Shown piece after piece: positions 27,975-36,715 of a stretch of DNA of 64,000 bases. The translations under genes were made by a program, and so were the position numbers. Under the pieces are notes generated by a model. It was not told the origin of the DNA and made no database searches. It worked only from the letters and a program-made list of their open reading frames with translations. Numbering within the stretch: the stretch's first letter is position 1; each line of letters begins with the position of its first letter. The stretch is from contig JAYQDD010000002.1 in the NCBI GenBank assembly GCA_038138145.1, positions 186,001 through 250,000 on the forward strand. The letters run 5' to 3'. The DNA is from UBA3537 sp038138145 (lineage in GTDB: Bacteria > Bacteroidota > Bacteroidia > Flavobacteriales > Flavobacteriaceae).

Positions 27975-28736
27975 TTATGGCTTAATGAATTTTTTTAGCT
28001 GCGTTTTTGTGAAGGGGCTAAGCGCAAGTTCGCCACTGATTTTGGCACGTTGTTTCAGTAATTCATCCCAATGATCGGTATCTTCCCATTGAATTTTTTT
28101 AAATTCTGATAATGCCTTAGGGTTGCAACTTGCCAGTTGATTGGCTAAATTGGAAACTTGTGTATTTAAGTCATCATTGGATTCAAAAACAGCAGCAAAA
28201 AGACCTTTTTCTCTAGCCCATTTTGCAGAGAAAAAAGTTTGTGGATTAAGTGTTAGCTGTGTCACAACAGAAGGTCCTAGTTTTCTTTTTAGTGCCGGCT
28301 CAATCACAAAAGGGCCAATACCAATACTCAACTCACTGAGCTTTATGGAGGCATATTCACTTGCCAAACAAATATCTACTGCGGCGGCCAAACCTACACC
28401 ACCACCTACGGCTTTCCCCTGAACACTGCCAATAATAATCTTTGGATTATTGCGCAGAGCATTAATGACATTAGCAAAGCCCATAAAAAAAGTTTCCCCT
28501 TCTGCGGTGGTCGAAATAGCCGCTAAATCTTCAAAACTTGCTCCTGCACAAAATGTACGGTCACCCCCACTTTTCAACACCAAAACGTGCACATCATCGT
28601 CTTTACCAGAATGAGTGATTGTAGCGCTCAATTCCGAAAGCATTTGCAACGGTAGTGCATTGTGGGAGGGATTATAAAATTCAATATACCCAACCTTTTG
28701 CGTTTTCGTATATTTTACATACGGATTTTGAGCCAT
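27975..28736 (-). CDS. Enoyl-CoA hydratase/isomerase family protein
   Basis: Crotonase-fold protein of 253 residues. The oxyanion-hole regions are visible: TFCAGASFEDLAAIS and GSVQGKAVGGGVGLAAAVDICLAS. The hydratase catalytic Glu pair is not clear: the second position lies near ELSIGIGPFVIEPAL. The family covers hydratases, isomerases and decarboxylases, so the exact reaction cannot be assigned. It precedes ilvE, which would suit a role in branched-chain acyl-CoA metabolism, but that is inference. Confidence 0.9.
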   Translation of the reverse strand: MAQNPYVKYTKTQKVGYIEFYNPSHNALPLQMLSELSATITHSGKDDDVHVLVLKSGGDRTFCAGASFEDLAAISTTAEGETFFMGFANVINALRNNPKIIIGSVQGKAVGGGVGLAAAVDICLASEYASIKLSELSIGIGPFVIEPALKRKLGPSVVTQLTLNPQTFFSAKWAREKGLFAAVFESNDDLNTQVSNLANQLASCNPKALSEFKKIQWEDTDHWDELLKQRAKISGELALSPFTKTQLKKFIKP

Positions 28737-28828
28737 CTCTTTTAAATTTTCATTAGCTAATATACTCCAATTTTAGGAATTGAACACCCAAAATGGATAC
28801 ATTACTTATCTGAAAGAATGAAAAAAAT

Positions 28829-31441
28829 CTAAGCTATTAGGGCCTCAACTTGCGCTAAAGCTTCAGGGATTCCTGCGGGATTTTTTCCCCCAGCAGTAGC
28901 AAAAAATGGTTGTCCACCTCCACCGCCTTGAATATATCGACCAAGCGTACGAACAATAGTACCAGCATTCAAATCTCTTGAAGCTACCGTATCTTTTGAA
29001 ACATAACATGACAATAACGCTTTTCCATTTTGTTCTGATGCAAAGACCAAAACGGCATTGTCAAATTTTTGGCCAAGCTCAAAAGAAATATCTTTTAAAC
29101 CAGCAGCATCCAAATCAAGTTGTTTGGCTAAAAAATTCAATCCATTGACCGATTTTATTTCGGTCAATAATTGGGCTTTGACATTTTTCGCTTTGTCCTT
29201 CAATAGCTGTTCGATTTGTTTTTTTAGCTGATTATTTTCAGCTTTGAGGACCGTTACGGCTTTGACAGGATCTACAGCATTATTAAGTGCATTTTTTATA
29301 AGCTTAAAACGCTGATCATTTTCGCCAAAATAGTCTTTTACAGCATCATTTGTGATGGCTTCAATACGTCGAATTCCAGAGGCCACAGCACTTTCAGAAG
29401 TAATTTTAAAATGCCATATATCCGCCGTGTTTTTGACGTGGGTACCTCCACACAACTCGATAGAATTACCAAAGCGTACGGTACGCACAACATCACCATA
29501 TTTTTCACCAAACAATGCTATAGCACCATCAGCAACGGCTTGTGTCATAGGCACTGCACGTTGTTCCTCTAATGATAAGCGTCCTTCAATTCTGGCATTG
29601 ACAAAGTTTTCAACTTCCTGAAGTTCTTCATTGGTCATTTTTGAAAAATGTGAAAAATCAAAACGCAAGTATTTCGAATGTACCGCACTGCCTTTTTGCT
29701 CGACATGTGTTCCCAAAATTTCGCGCAAAGCTTGATGCAACAAATGGGTTGCTGTATGGTTACATTCTATCCTAAAACGCTGCTTAGCGTCGACTACTGC
29801 TGTAAAAGAATCCGTAAGATTTTTGGGTAAATTTTTTGTGATATGTATGGCTACATTATTTTCTTTTTTAGTGTCGAGAATATAAACCACATCACCATTA
29901 GCTGCTTCCAAATAACCCTTGTCTCCAACCTGTCCTCCTCCTTCAGCATAAAATGGGGTAAGATTAAAAACCAATTGGTACTGTGTCCCATTTTTAGAAG
30001 ATATTTCTTTGCGGTAACGCACAAGCTTTACTTTTGTTTGGAGCGTTTCGTAACCAATAAACTCTTGCTCATCATCTTCGCGAAGAATTGTCCAATCTTC
30101 TGTAGATACTTCACTTGCCGCACGAGATCTACTTTTTTGTTTTTCGAGTTGCTCTTGAAATCCAGATTGATCCAAATGCATATCTTTTTCTTGGAGAATA
30201 AGCGCTGTTAAATCGACAGGAAATCCGTAGGTGTCGTATAATTCAAAAGCTTTATCGCCAGAAACGGTATCGCCTTCTGTGGTACTGATGATACGCTCTA
30301 ACAACAATAGTCCTTGATCTAAGGTTTTAAGAAATGACGATTCTTCTTCTTTGATGACATTTTGAATCAATTGCTTTTGTGCAATGAGTTCAGGGAATGT
30401 TTCTCCCATTTTTTTGACAAGTACATTGACCAAGCGATGCATAAAAGGTTCTTTTTTGTTTAAAAAAGTAAACCCATAGCGTACTGCACGTCTCAAAATA
30501 CGTCGGATTACATATCCTGCGCCTGTATTTGATGGCAATTGACCATCAGCTATGGAAAAGGCCACAGTGCGTACATGATCTGCGATGACACGGATGGCGA
30601 TATCATGTTGTTCATTTTGTCCATAGTCTATACCTGAAATGGTTTCAATTTCTCTAATGATTGGCGTAAAAACATCCGTATCGTAATTTGACTTTACACC
30701 TTGAAGTACCATACATAGACGTTCGAAGCCCATCCCTGTATCAACATGTTTTTGAGGAAGACTTTCCAAAACACCATTGGCTTTTCTGTTGTATTCCATA
30801 AAAACTAAATTCCAAATTTCTACCACATGCGGATGATCTTTATTGACCAATTCATGACCAGGAATTTCGGCTTTTTCTTCTGCACTTCTTAGGTCGACAT
30901 GAATTTCACTTGAAGGACCACAGGGTCCTTGTTCACCCATTTCCCAAAAATTATCTTTTTTATTGCCCATCAGAATGCGATCCTCTGCAACAATTTCTTT
31001 CCAAATGGAAAACGCCTCGTTGTCCTTTTCTGTTTTATCGTTCTTATCCCCCTCAAAAACAGTGACATATAGAATGTTTTTATCAATTTTATAAACTTCC
31101 GTGAGCAATTCCCAAGCCCAAGCTATGGCTTCTTTTTTAAAATAATCTCCAAAACTCCAATTTCCCAGCATCTCGAAAAGGGTGTGGTGGTAAGTATCAT
31201 AGCCCACTTCTTCCAAATCGTTGTGTTTTCCTGAGACACGCAAACATTTTTGCGTATCGGCAATCCGCTTACTTGGGGGTTGCCCATTGCCCATAAAATA
31301 TTCTTTAAATGGTGCCATTCCAGAGTTTACAAACATCAATGTAGGGTCGTCTTTGACTACCATTGGTGCAGAAGGTAAAATAGCGTGTTGCTTGTCTTCA
31401 AAAAACTTTAGAAAGTTGGCTCTTATATCTTGAGATTTCAT
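28829..31441 (-). CDS. alaS: Alanyl-tRNA synthetase
   Basis: Charges tRNA-Ala and edits mischarged Ser or Gly. The start MKSQDIRANFLKFFEDK is chosen as the family N-terminus; a longer reading would add 16 residues without support. The class II catalytic core (DPTLMFVNSGMAPFKEYF, RVSGKHNDLEEVGYD) is followed by the editing domain with zinc ligands HTATHLLHQAL and CGGTHV, then the C-Ala domain ending GRYIQGGGGGQPFFATAGG. At about 870 residues it is complete. Divergent from the M23 peptidase operon. Confidence 0.97.
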   Translation of the reverse strand: MKSQDIRANFLKFFEDKQHAILPSAPMVVKDDPTLMFVNSGMAPFKEYFMGNGQPPSKRIADTQKCLRVSGKHNDLEEVGYDTYHHTLFEMLGNWSFGDYFKKEAIAWAWELLTEVYKIDKNILYVTVFEGDKNDKTEKDNEAFSIWKEIVAEDRILMGNKKDNFWEMGEQGPCGPSSEIHVDLRSAEEKAEIPGHELVNKDHPHVVEIWNLVFMEYNRKANGVLESLPQKHVDTGMGFERLCMVLQGVKSNYDTDVFTPIIREIETISGIDYGQNEQHDIAIRVIADHVRTVAFSIADGQLPSNTGAGYVIRRILRRAVRYGFTFLNKKEPFMHRLVNVLVKKMGETFPELIAQKQLIQNVIKEEESSFLKTLDQGLLLLERIISTTEGDTVSGDKAFELYDTYGFPVDLTALILQEKDMHLDQSGFQEQLEKQKSRSRAASEVSTEDWTILREDDEQEFIGYETLQTKVKLVRYRKEISSKNGTQYQLVFNLTPFYAEGGGQVGDKGYLEAANGDVVYILDTKKENNVAIHITKNLPKNLTDSFTAVVDAKQRFRIECNHTATHLLHQALREILGTHVEQKGSAVHSKYLRFDFSHFSKMTNEELQEVENFVNARIEGRLSLEEQRAVPMTQAVADGAIALFGEKYGDVVRTVRFGNSIELCGGTHVKNTADIWHFKITSESAVASGIRRIEAITNDAVKDYFGENDQRFKLIKNALNNAVDPVKAVTVLKAENNQLKKQIEQLLKDKAKNVKAQLLTEIKSVNGLNFLAKQLDLDAAGLKDISFELGQKFDNAVLVFASEQNGKALLSCYVSKDTVASRDLNAGTIVRTLGRYIQGGGGGQPFFATAGGKNPAGIPEALAQVEALIA

Positions 31442-31467
31442 GTACTGTGTTAACCTTTTTGAAATAA

Positions 31468-31499
31468 TTTGATTTTGCTCTAAAAACAAATTATATTTG
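31468..31499 (+). promoter_or_regulatory. Promoter of the M23/MerR/LemA/TPM operon
   Basis: TTTG at 31468-31471 and TATATTTG at 31492-31499 are exact matches to the Bacteroidota promoter with a 20-base spacer. Transcription should begin near 31505, giving a leader of about 60 bases. Confidence 0.7.
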
Positions 31500-31504
31500 T
31501 TATC

Positions 31505-31535
31505 TTAAGGAGTGCATCTTTTGACACATCCTTAA
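31505..31535 (+). promoter_or_regulatory. Hairpin at the 5' end of the M23 operon leader
   Basis: TTAAGGAGTG pairs with CACATCCTTAA (one bulged A) around a 10-base loop. It lies right at the predicted transcription start, so the mRNA would begin with a stem-loop that may stabilise it or mask AAGGAG. It could also act as a protein-binding site for alaS on the other strand. Confidence 0.45.
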
Positions 31536-31565
31536 TACCAGAACAAAAATAGAACTTTTTAGGCA

Positions 31566-32537
31566 ATGTCTAACGTAAAATATTATTACGATCCTGAAAC
31601 CCTCTCGTACCGCAAGATTACGAGTGATAAAAAGACAAAGGCAAAATTTGCCATAGGGTTCATTCTTGCCTCTGCTCTTTTTGGTTTTTTTGTGGTCTTT
31701 GTTGGGAGTCATTATTTTGAATCCCCAAAAGAAAAAATCCTGAATCGAGAGCTTCAAAACATGGAACTTCAATACACCCTGCTGAATCAAAAAATGGAGG
31801 AAATTGAAAATGTTTTGGAAAACATAGAAGAACGAGATAATTCCATATACCGCCTCTATTTTGAAGCCAACCCCATCCCAAATGCCCAACGTACACAAGG
31901 GTTTGGTGGCGTCAACCGCTACAAAAAATTTGATGGTTTTGAAAATTCGGATTTAATTGCTGAGGCCAATAAACGCGTTGATGTCCTTCAAAAACGACTT
32001 GTGATTCAATCTAAATCTCTCGATGAAATCACTGAACTAGCAAAAGATAAAGAAAACTTTTTGTCAAAAATTCCAGCGATTCAGCCCATTAAAAATGAAG
32101 ATTTGACACGAATGGCCTCGGGTTATGGCTACCGTACAGACCCTTTTACAAAAATTCGAAAATTTCACTATGGGATGGATTTTACAGCACCAAGAGGAAC
32201 ACCTGTTTATGCTAGTGGTGATGGCATCGTCAAACGAGCGGACTCTCGATCATCGGGCTATGGAAAACACATTCGGATAGACCACGGTTATGGCTATGTC
32301 AGCTTGTATGCCCATCTGTACAAATACAATGTACGTAAAAACCAACGGGTCAAGCGTGGCGATATTATTGGCTTTGTTGGCAGCTCGGGGCGTTCTCAAG
32401 CACCGCATTTGCACTATGAAATTTTTAAGGATAAACGACGTATCAATCCTGTCAATTTTTATTATGGAAACCTCACCAGTGAGGAATTCAACGACTTGCT
32501 CGCCAAAGCTTCAGTAGAAAACCAATCCCTGGATTAG
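31566..32537 (+). CDS. M23-family peptidoglycan endopeptidase, membrane anchored
   Basis: A 323-residue protein: short cytosolic N-terminus, one transmembrane helix near residues 28-48 (FAIGFILASALFGFFVVFVG), a coiled coil at about 55-95, then a LytM/M23 domain. Zinc ligands lie in KFHYGMDFTAP and HLHYEIFKD, and SGYGYRTDPFT marks the domain start. It cuts peptide cross-links in murein or activates another hydrolase, acting in the periplasm. It heads the operon with MerR, LemA and two TPM proteins; the MerR gene begins immediately after its stop. Confidence 0.95.
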   Translation: MSNVKYYYDPETLSYRKITSDKKTKAKFAIGFILASALFGFFVVFVGSHYFESPKEKILNRELQNMELQYTLLNQKMEEIENVLENIEERDNSIYRLYFEANPIPNAQRTQGFGGVNRYKKFDGFENSDLIAEANKRVDVLQKRLVIQSKSLDEITELAKDKENFLSKIPAIQPIKNEDLTRMASGYGYRTDPFTKIRKFHYGMDFTAPRGTPVYASGDGIVKRADSRSSGYGKHIRIDHGYGYVSLYAHLYKYNVRKNQRVKRGDIIGFVGSSGRSQAPHLHYEIFKDKRRINPVNFYYGNLTSEEFNDLLAKASVENQSLD

Positions 32538-32867
32538 ATGCATGTCGATTTACCAAAAAAATTATACTACAGCATTGGCGAAGTGGCCAAAGCATTTGGT
32601 GTAAAAACCTCATTGATACGGTTTTGGGATAGTGAATTTTCTATTTTAAAACCAAAAAAAAATGCCAAAGGCAACCGAAAATTTACTAAAGAAGACATCA
32701 AAAATCTTAGACTAATTTACCATTTAGTCAAAGAACAGGGCTACACCCTCGAAGGTGCAAAAACCTATTTAAAAACAAATAAAGGAAAATCGTTGACTAA
32801 TTTCGATATCATTTGTAAATTGGAATCAATAAAACATCAACTTATTAAAATAAAATCTCAAATCTAA
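32538..32867 (+). CDS. MerR-family transcriptional regulator
   Basis: A 109-residue DNA-binding protein with the MerR winged helix (YYSIGEVAKAFGVKTSLIRF, then FTKEDIKNLRLIYHLVKEQG). It lacks a clear effector domain; the C-terminal end is a short basic helix. Proteins of this type are common beside M23 peptidases in Flavobacteriaceae. Its ATG directly follows the peptidase stop codon, so it could regulate its own operon. Target not known. Confidence 0.92.
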   Translation: MHVDLPKKLYYSIGEVAKAFGVKTSLIRFWDSEFSILKPKKNAKGNRKFTKEDIKNLRLIYHLVKEQGYTLEGAKTYLKTNKGKSLTNFDIICKLESIKHQLIKIKSQI

Positions 32868-32879
32868 AAACAACACATT

Positions 32880-33479
32880 ATGAAAAAATGGCTTATTCCC
32901 CTTATCATTCTTGCAGTAATCGCTTTCAGCATCTATAATTGGGCTGTTGGCTTTAATAATACCGCTGTAGAGCACGAAGCAAATGCAAAAACTGCTTGGT
33001 CCAATGTAGAGAGCAGCTACCAACGCAGAAACGACCTCATCGGAAACCTCGTCAAAACCGTAAAAGGGGCTGCAGATTTCGAAAAAACCACACTTACTCA
33101 AGTCATTGAAGCACGTGCTAAAGCTAGTGCCACAACCATTGACCCAACAAACATTACCCCAGAAAATCTGGCCGCATTCCAACAAGCACAAAGTGGACTT
33201 AGTGGTGCCCTATCTCGACTTTTAGTCACTGTTGAGCGCTACCCCGAACTCAAAGCAAATCAAAACTTTTTAGATTTGCAAAATCAGTTGGAAGGTACAG
33301 AAAACCGCATCAATGTTGCTCGTGACCGCTACAACGAAGCCGTCAATACGTACGATATTTTTACCACCAAATTTCCTAATAAAATTTTAGCGGGATGGTT
33401 TGGTTTTGGTGAAATGACACGCTACACCGCAGATCCAGGATCAGAAAAAGCCCCCGAAGTTGAGTTTGATTTTGACTAA
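32880..33479 (+). CDS. LemA-family protein
   Basis: A 199-residue protein with an N-terminal membrane helix (LIIPLIILAVIAFSIYNWAVG region) and the LemA helical bundle: AKTAWSNVESSYQRRNDLI, NLVKTVKGAADFEK, ENRINVARDRYNEAVNTYD, ending in a conserved FPNKILAGWFGFGE. LemA proteins are inner-membrane with most of the chain outside. Function is unclear, but they often stand next to TPM-domain genes, as here. Confidence 0.94.
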   Translation: MKKWLIPLIILAVIAFSIYNWAVGFNNTAVEHEANAKTAWSNVESSYQRRNDLIGNLVKTVKGAADFEKTTLTQVIEARAKASATTIDPTNITPENLAAFQQAQSGLSGALSRLLVTVERYPELKANQNFLDLQNQLEGTENRINVARDRYNEAVNTYDIFTTKFPNKILAGWFGFGEMTRYTADPGSEKAPEVEFDFD

Positions 33480-33488
33480 AACAGTACG

Positions 33489-33932
33489 GTGAACACCATA
33501 GAAAATTTTCTCACTACAGAAGAAGAACAAGACATTGTTTCGGCCATACTAAAGGCAGAACGCAACACCTCTGGTGAAATCCGTGTGCACATCGAAAAAA
33601 GCACCAAAGAACCCATTGACAAACGGGCAAAATATATCTTTCATGCCCTTAAAATGGACAACACAAAGCTTGAAAATGGTGTGTTGATCTACATTGCTAT
33701 CGACAACAAAAAATTTGGTATTTATGGAGATAAAGGCATCCATAATAGCGTAACGGATTGTTTTTGGAACGACACCAGGGATATCATGCAAAGGCATTTT
33801 GAAGTGGGGGACTTTAAAACAGGAATTGTTGAAGGTATAAAGAGCGCAAGTGCGGCCCTAAAAAAATACTTCCCTTGGGATGTAAATGACCGCGATGAAT
33901 TGTCCAATGAAATTTCAAAAGGAGAACTTTAA
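33489..33932 (+). CDS. Soluble TPM-domain protein (GTG start)
   Basis: A 147-residue protein with a TPM domain (TSGEIRVHIEKSTKEP, then NGVLIYIAIDNKKFGIYGD, GVIHNSV-like region, and FKTGIVEGI). It has neither a signal nor a membrane helix. No ATG is available before the conserved region; GTG at 33489 is the only reasonable start, as the same frame holds the LemA stop just upstream. TPM proteins (TLP18.3, Psb32, MOLO-1) are implicated in envelope or photosystem maintenance, but their activity here is unknown. Confidence 0.87.
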   Translation: MNTIENFLTTEEEQDIVSAILKAERNTSGEIRVHIEKSTKEPIDKRAKYIFHALKMDNTKLENGVLIYIAIDNKKFGIYGDKGIHNSVTDCFWNDTRDIMQRHFEVGDFKTGIVEGIKSASAALKKYFPWDVNDRDELSNEISKGEL

Positions 33933-33933
33933 G

Positions 33934-34737
33934 ATGCGTACCAAATTAAATAGTATCCTTTTGTTTTTAGTGCTGTTTTGTAGCAGTCAAAATAGTTCAG
34001 CGCAATTTGAAATCCCTCCAATACCCAAAACGCAAACCAGTGTTTATGACTACATAGGCGTTTTATCGCCAAACGAGTCCAAAGCACTAGAGCAAAAGCT
34101 CATTCGGTATGCCGACAGTACATCTACACAAATTGTTTTGGCCACTATCAACTCAACAGAGGGAGAATACATCAATTATTTAGCCACAAATTGGGCACAG
34201 CGTTGGGGTATTGGACAAGACAAAAAGGATAATGGTGTATTTATCCTCTTGGCCAAAAATGACCGCAAAATTAACATCAGTACGGGTTATGGCGTAGAGC
34301 ATCTACTCACCGACAAAATGTGTAGCCGTATAATTCAGGAACACATTATTCCTTCGTTTAAAAAAAATAAATATGCAGAAGGTTTAAACGCAGGGGCAGA
34401 TGCCATTTTTGAAGTCCTTACTGGTGCATATAAAGCATCCCCGAAACAAAAAACAACCGATATTCCTTTTGGAATAATTTTATTTCTTCTGGTGGTTTTT
34501 ATCATTTTTATAGCCGCATTGTCAAAAAACAACAACGGCAAAAACAAAGGCAATCGAGCGCCAACCACAAGTCTTTTAGACGCTATCATTTTAAGCAATA
34601 TGGGGCGTGGAAGTTACCATAAGGGCACATCAAAAGAAGGACTTTTTGGGGGAAGTGGAAGTTTTGGTGGCGGTGGCTTTAGTGGTGGTTTTGGCGGCGG
34701 CGGTTTTGGTGGCGGAGGTGCCTCTGGCGGGTGGTAA
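33934..34737 (+). CDS. Exported TPM-domain protein with glycine-rich C-terminus
   Basis: About 267 residues. The ATG giving MRTKLNSILLFLVLFCSSQ is chosen because it provides a signal sequence and has a purine-rich AAAAGGAGAA upstream, unusual in this window. A TPM domain follows (VYDYIGVLSPNESKALEQKL, NGVFILLAKNDRKINISTGY, IIPSFKKNKYAEGL). A membrane helix near residue 185 (IPFGIILFLLVVFIIFIAAL) precedes a Gly/Ser-rich tail (FGGGGFSGGFGGG). The family likely has the TPM domain in the periplasm. It ends the operon, convergent with der. Confidence 0.92.
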   Translation: MRTKLNSILLFLVLFCSSQNSSAQFEIPPIPKTQTSVYDYIGVLSPNESKALEQKLIRYADSTSTQIVLATINSTEGEYINYLATNWAQRWGIGQDKKDNGVFILLAKNDRKINISTGYGVEHLLTDKMCSRIIQEHIIPSFKKNKYAEGLNAGADAIFEVLTGAYKASPKQKTTDIPFGIILFLLVVFIIFIAALSKNNNGKNKGNRAPTTSLLDAIILSNMGRGSYHKGTSKEGLFGGSGSFGGGGFSGGFGGGGFGGGGASGGW

Positions 34738-34739
34738 CC

Positions 34740-36044
34740 CTATTTTTTACGCATAAAAATAGTCACTGGCACCCCTGAAAAATCATATAACGAACGTAAT
34801 TTGTTTTCCAAAAAACGCTTATAGGGTTCCTTTACATATTGAGGTAAATTACAGAAAAATGCAAACTGTGGCTGGGGGGTTGGCAACTGCATGATGTATT
34901 TGATTTTGACATATTTACCTTTTAATGCAGGCGGTGGATTGTGCTCAATAATGGGTAACAAATCTTCATTTAAAACACTTGTTTTGATGCGCTTTGATTT
35001 GTTTTTATAAACCTCCACAGCCGTTTCAATCGCTTTATAAATACGTTGTTTGGTGAGCGCTGAAATAAATACAATAGGCACATCCGTAAAGGGTTCTATT
35101 TGTTTTCTAATGTGGGTTTCAAAGGCCTTCATGGTTTTGGTGTCTTTTTCCACCAAATCCCATTTATTGACCAAAATGACGATACCCTTGTTGTTGCGTT
35201 GTGCCAACCAAAAAATGTTTTGAACTTGTCCATCAAATCCGCGTTGAGCATCACAAACCAACAAACAAACATCGGCGTTTTCTATGGCACGAACACTACG
35301 CATAACGGAGTAAAACTCCAAATCCTCTTTCACTTTGGCCTTACGGCGAATTCCAGCAGTATCGACCAAATTAAAATCAAAACCAAATCGGTTGTATTTG
35401 GTGTCAATTGCATCACGCGTGGTTCCTGCAATATCCGTAACAATATAGCGATCCTCCCCAATCAAAGCATTAATAAATGATGATTTACCCGCATTAGGAC
35501 GACCCACAACAGCAAAGCGTGGGAGTTCGGGTTCGTCGTTTTCCTGATCTTCAGGAAGTGCTTCAACAAGTGCATCCAACAAATCGCCTGTACCACTTCC
35601 GTTGATGCTTGCAATGGTATAATAATCGCCAAGTCCTAAAGCATAAAATTCTACAGCGTCTTGAGCACGTTTGGCATTGTCTACTTTATTGACGACTAGA
35701 AAAACGGGCTTTTTTACCTTCCTTAAAAGTTTGGCAACATCTTCATCCATACCAGTCACGCCAGTTTCTACGTCTACCATAAAGATAATGGCATCGGCTT
35801 CGTCAATAGCCAACTCAACTTGTTTGTCGATTTCTGCTTCAAAAATATCATCACTACCGACCACATAACCACCAGTATCAATCACGGAAAACTCTTTACC
35901 ATTCCAATCGCTTTTTCCATAATGACGATCGCGTGTAACCCCACTGACCGCATCAACTATGGCTTCGCGACGCTGAATCAATCGGTTGAAAAATGTAGAT
36001 TTTCCTACATTTGGACGGCCTACTATGGCAACAATATTTCCCAT
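34740..36044 (-). CDS. der: Ribosome biogenesis GTPase Der (EngA)
   Basis: Essential tandem-GTPase of 434 residues acting in 50S subunit assembly. The first G domain has GRPNVGKST, DTGGYV and NKVD; the second has GRPNAGKSS, DTAGIRRKAKV and NKWD. The C-terminal KH-like domain ends NKLRSLYDFSGVPVTIFMRKK (quoted part FSGVPVTIFMRKK). It is transcribed alone on this strand. Confidence 0.97.
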   Translation of the reverse strand: MGNIVAIVGRPNVGKSTFFNRLIQRREAIVDAVSGVTRDRHYGKSDWNGKEFSVIDTGGYVVGSDDIFEAEIDKQVELAIDEADAIIFMVDVETGVTGMDEDVAKLLRKVKKPVFLVVNKVDNAKRAQDAVEFYALGLGDYYTIASINGSGTGDLLDALVEALPEDQENDEPELPRFAVVGRPNAGKSSFINALIGEDRYIVTDIAGTTRDAIDTKYNRFGFDFNLVDTAGIRRKAKVKEDLEFYSVMRSVRAIENADVCLLVCDAQRGFDGQVQNIFWLAQRNNKGIVILVNKWDLVEKDTKTMKAFETHIRKQIEPFTDVPIVFISALTKQRIYKAIETAVEVYKNKSKRIKTSVLNEDLLPIIEHNPPPALKGKYVKIKYIMQLPTPQPQFAFFCNLPQYVKEPYKRFLENKLRSLYDFSGVPVTIFMRKK

Positions 36045-36063
36045 GACTGTTTTTAAATTGCTG

Positions 36064-36071
36064 CAAAAATA
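36064..36071 (-). promoter_or_regulatory. Probable -7 element of the der promoter
   Basis: On the minus strand the sequence reads TATTTTTG, an exact TAnnTTTG match, 20 bases before the der ATG. No good -33 TTTG is visible. Confidence 0.5.
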
Positions 36072-36165
36072 GGCATAATTACTTTGGCTTTTGGACTACA
36101 CTTTCAAAAATCAGTTTTGAGATTAAAATTAATTCCTTAACTTTATAAAACCCAACAATTCTACT

Positions 36166-36711
36166 ATGATAAAATCTCACGAGATAAAATTTTCAACTGA
36201 ACAAATTGTTCTTCGCCCTCGGTTTACACTTTTGCTTACCACTCCGGCTAAACATATTATTGAAGAATTTAAGCAATCCAATAGCAATCAATATGGCATT
36301 GTGACCAAAGTTATTGATCATCATGTGATTCTAAAAATTGCAGAAGCCCACCACCATTATTGGTCCCCTCAACTTCATATAGAACTTGAACACTGCACGA
36401 GTATTACCAAATTAAACGGATTGTTTGGCCCCAACCCTACAATTTGGACCTTGTTTATGTTTTTGAAATTTGTATTTAGTGGATTATTTATTGGGTTTGG
36501 GGTTTGGGCCGCCAGCAACTATCTGTTGGAACAACCCACAGTATTGCCCATCACATTGTCTATATTGATGTGTCTTTTGGGTATTGCAGTCTATTTTATG
36601 GCACAGTATGGGAAAAAAATGGGAAAAGAACAGATGGAAGAACTCTACACCTACATGTGCTCTGTAGTCCATGTTGAAGAACAGAGTTTAAACGCCATCA
36701 ACAACCAGTAA
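36166..36711 (+). CDS. Membrane protein of unknown function between der and era
   Basis: A 181-residue protein not recognised as any named family. Residues 1-90 form a soluble domain (LRPRFTLLLTTPAKHIIEEF, then SNQYGIVTKVIDHHVILKI, HHHYWSPQLHIELEH). Two hydrophobic helices follow at about 95-117 and 126-150, and a short C-terminal tail is predicted on the same side as the N-terminus. TAACTTTA with an upstream TTTTG (36115-36145) is a plausible promoter. Its end almost touches the convergent era gene. Confidence 0.82.
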   Translation: MIKSHEIKFSTEQIVLRPRFTLLLTTPAKHIIEEFKQSNSNQYGIVTKVIDHHVILKIAEAHHHYWSPQLHIELEHCTSITKLNGLFGPNPTIWTLFMFLKFVFSGLFIGFGVWAASNYLLEQPTVLPITLSILMCLLGIAVYFMAQYGKKMGKEQMEELYTYMCSVVHVEEQSLNAINNQ

Positions 36712-36715
36712 AAAA

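Noticed and set aside
29843..30211. A 122-codon open frame on the plus strand inside alaS
   Set aside because: It lies wholly opposite a well-conserved alaS region and has low-complexity Phe/Ile/Leu composition with no family likeness.
31500..31898. A 132-codon open frame on the minus strand over the M23 gene
   Set aside because: It overlaps the M23 coding frame and operon leader; the peptidase frame shows clear motifs, this one none.
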